Source: an uncultured Collinsella sp. (lineage in GTDB: Bacteria > Actinomycetota > Coriobacteriia > Coriobacteriales > Coriobacteriaceae). Taken from it: a stretch of DNA of 7,643 bases. Shown here piece by piece: positions 7,409 through 7,643 of the stretch; position 1 is the first letter of the stretch, and every line of letters begins with the position of its first letter. Below the pieces are notes generated by a model, which made no database searches, was not told the origin of the DNA, and saw nothing but the letters and a program-made list of their open reading frames with translations. Location of the stretch: positions 1 through 7,643 of the forward strand of contig URNK01000080.1 of assembly GCA_900549195.1 (NCBI GenBank), given 5' to 3'. Both the position numbers and the translations under genes were made by a program.

Positions 7409-7456
7409 AACACCCTCATATGGGACAACAAACCACGCCCCAAAGATTGTAACCCC

Positions 7457-7622
7457 CTACTTCGTGTGCGGGATACCCAGCACGTCGAGCGCGTTGGCCA
7501 TAATGGACTGGAACGGCACCGCAGCGGCATCTGAGCCGCTCGGCGTTCCGTCGAGCGTGATATAGCACAGCACCTTGGGCGATTGTGCCGGTGCAAAGCC
7601 CATAAAGGACGACATGTAGTTC
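7457..7622 (-). CDS. ftsI: Class B penicillin-binding protein, C-terminal end (FtsI-like), cut by contig end
   Basis: Only the last 54 full codons and the TAG stop (7457-7459) are present. The residues NYMSSFMGFAPAQSPKV, then ITLDGTPSG, AAAVPFQSIM and LDVLGIP match the end of a penicillin-binding transpeptidase domain. Family members end with a SF.GFAPA..P strand, a V..D.P.G strand, and an AA.PF..I helix leading to LGIP. Class B enzymes crosslink peptidoglycan in the periplasm or outer face. Position directly upstream of murF in a dcw cluster makes the divisome enzyme FtsI/PbpB the best reading. The active-site SxxK, SxN and KTG motifs lie outside the window, so the symbol rests on context. 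No PASTA domain follows the transpeptidase end. The gene runs off the contig. Codons beyond 7621 are adapter-derived, so a protein beginning MCIRDR from the ATG at 7637-7639 would be false. Confidence 0.8.
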
Positions 7623-7643
7623 CTGTCTCTTATACACATCTGA
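7623..7643. other. Nextera/Tn5 mosaic-end sequencing adapter left on the contig end
   Basis: The 19 bases CTGTCTCTTATACACATCT at 7623-7641 equal the Tn5 mosaic-end sequence used in Nextera libraries. The next two bases, GA, match the continuation of the Read 1 side adapter rather than the Read 2 side. It is synthetic, not genomic, and marks the end of the real sequence at about 7622. Read on the minus strand it gives the known artefact peptides MCIRD and MYKRQ. Confidence 0.96.

Noticed and set aside
6329..7534. A 401-codon open frame on the plus strand
   Set aside because: It is antisense to murF and runs across the murF-ftsI gap into ftsI. It has no family resemblance and the same low-complexity composition, so it is a shadow of the coding strand.
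7416..7639. Short minus-strand proteins beginning MYKRQ or MCIRDR
   Set aside because: Their starts are translated adapter. The MYKRQ frame is also out of frame with the transpeptidase. Only the part of the MCIRDR frame below 7622 is real.

Overview
The window is a stretch of a division and cell wall (dcw) cluster from a high-GC bacterium. Every supported gene lies on the minus strand. In transcription order, right to left, they are: the 3' end of a class B penicillin-binding protein gene (ftsI-like), murF, mraY, murD, ftsW, murG and the first half of murC. The base composition, GTG start use, very tight gene packing and the long Arg/Ser/Pro-rich tails on FtsW suggest a Gram-positive actinobacterium. 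A gut Coriobacteriia member of the Collinsella type fits best. That placement is recognition and inference, not something the sequence proves.

Layout: 7623-7643 is not genomic. It is a Nextera/Tn5 mosaic-end sequencing adapter fused to the contig end. 7457-7622 is the last 54 codons of the penicillin-binding protein gene. 7331-7456 is the only sizeable break near the start of the run; it holds inverted repeats, a weak -10-like box and the murF ribosome binding site. From murF (5906-7330) the genes are nearly continuous: a 3-nt gap to mraY (4883-5902), 9 nt to murD (3467-4873), 8 nt to ftsW (1938-3458), then an 11-nt overlap into murG (833-1948). A 97-nt gap with no clear signal precedes murC (735 to beyond position 1).

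Together the genes make and use lipid II. MurC and MurD start the stem peptide on UDP-MurNAc, and MurF caps it with D-Ala-D-Ala. MraY moves the product onto undecaprenyl phosphate to give lipid I, and MurG adds GlcNAc to give lipid II. FtsW polymerises lipid II and its partner transpeptidase (FtsI) crosslinks the strands at the septum. MurE, which adds the third residue, is not in its common place between ftsI and murF and must be encoded elsewhere.

I found no mobile element, CRISPR array, RNA gene or undescribed system. This is an ordinary housekeeping region. The clearest unusual item is the adapter artefact at the right end.
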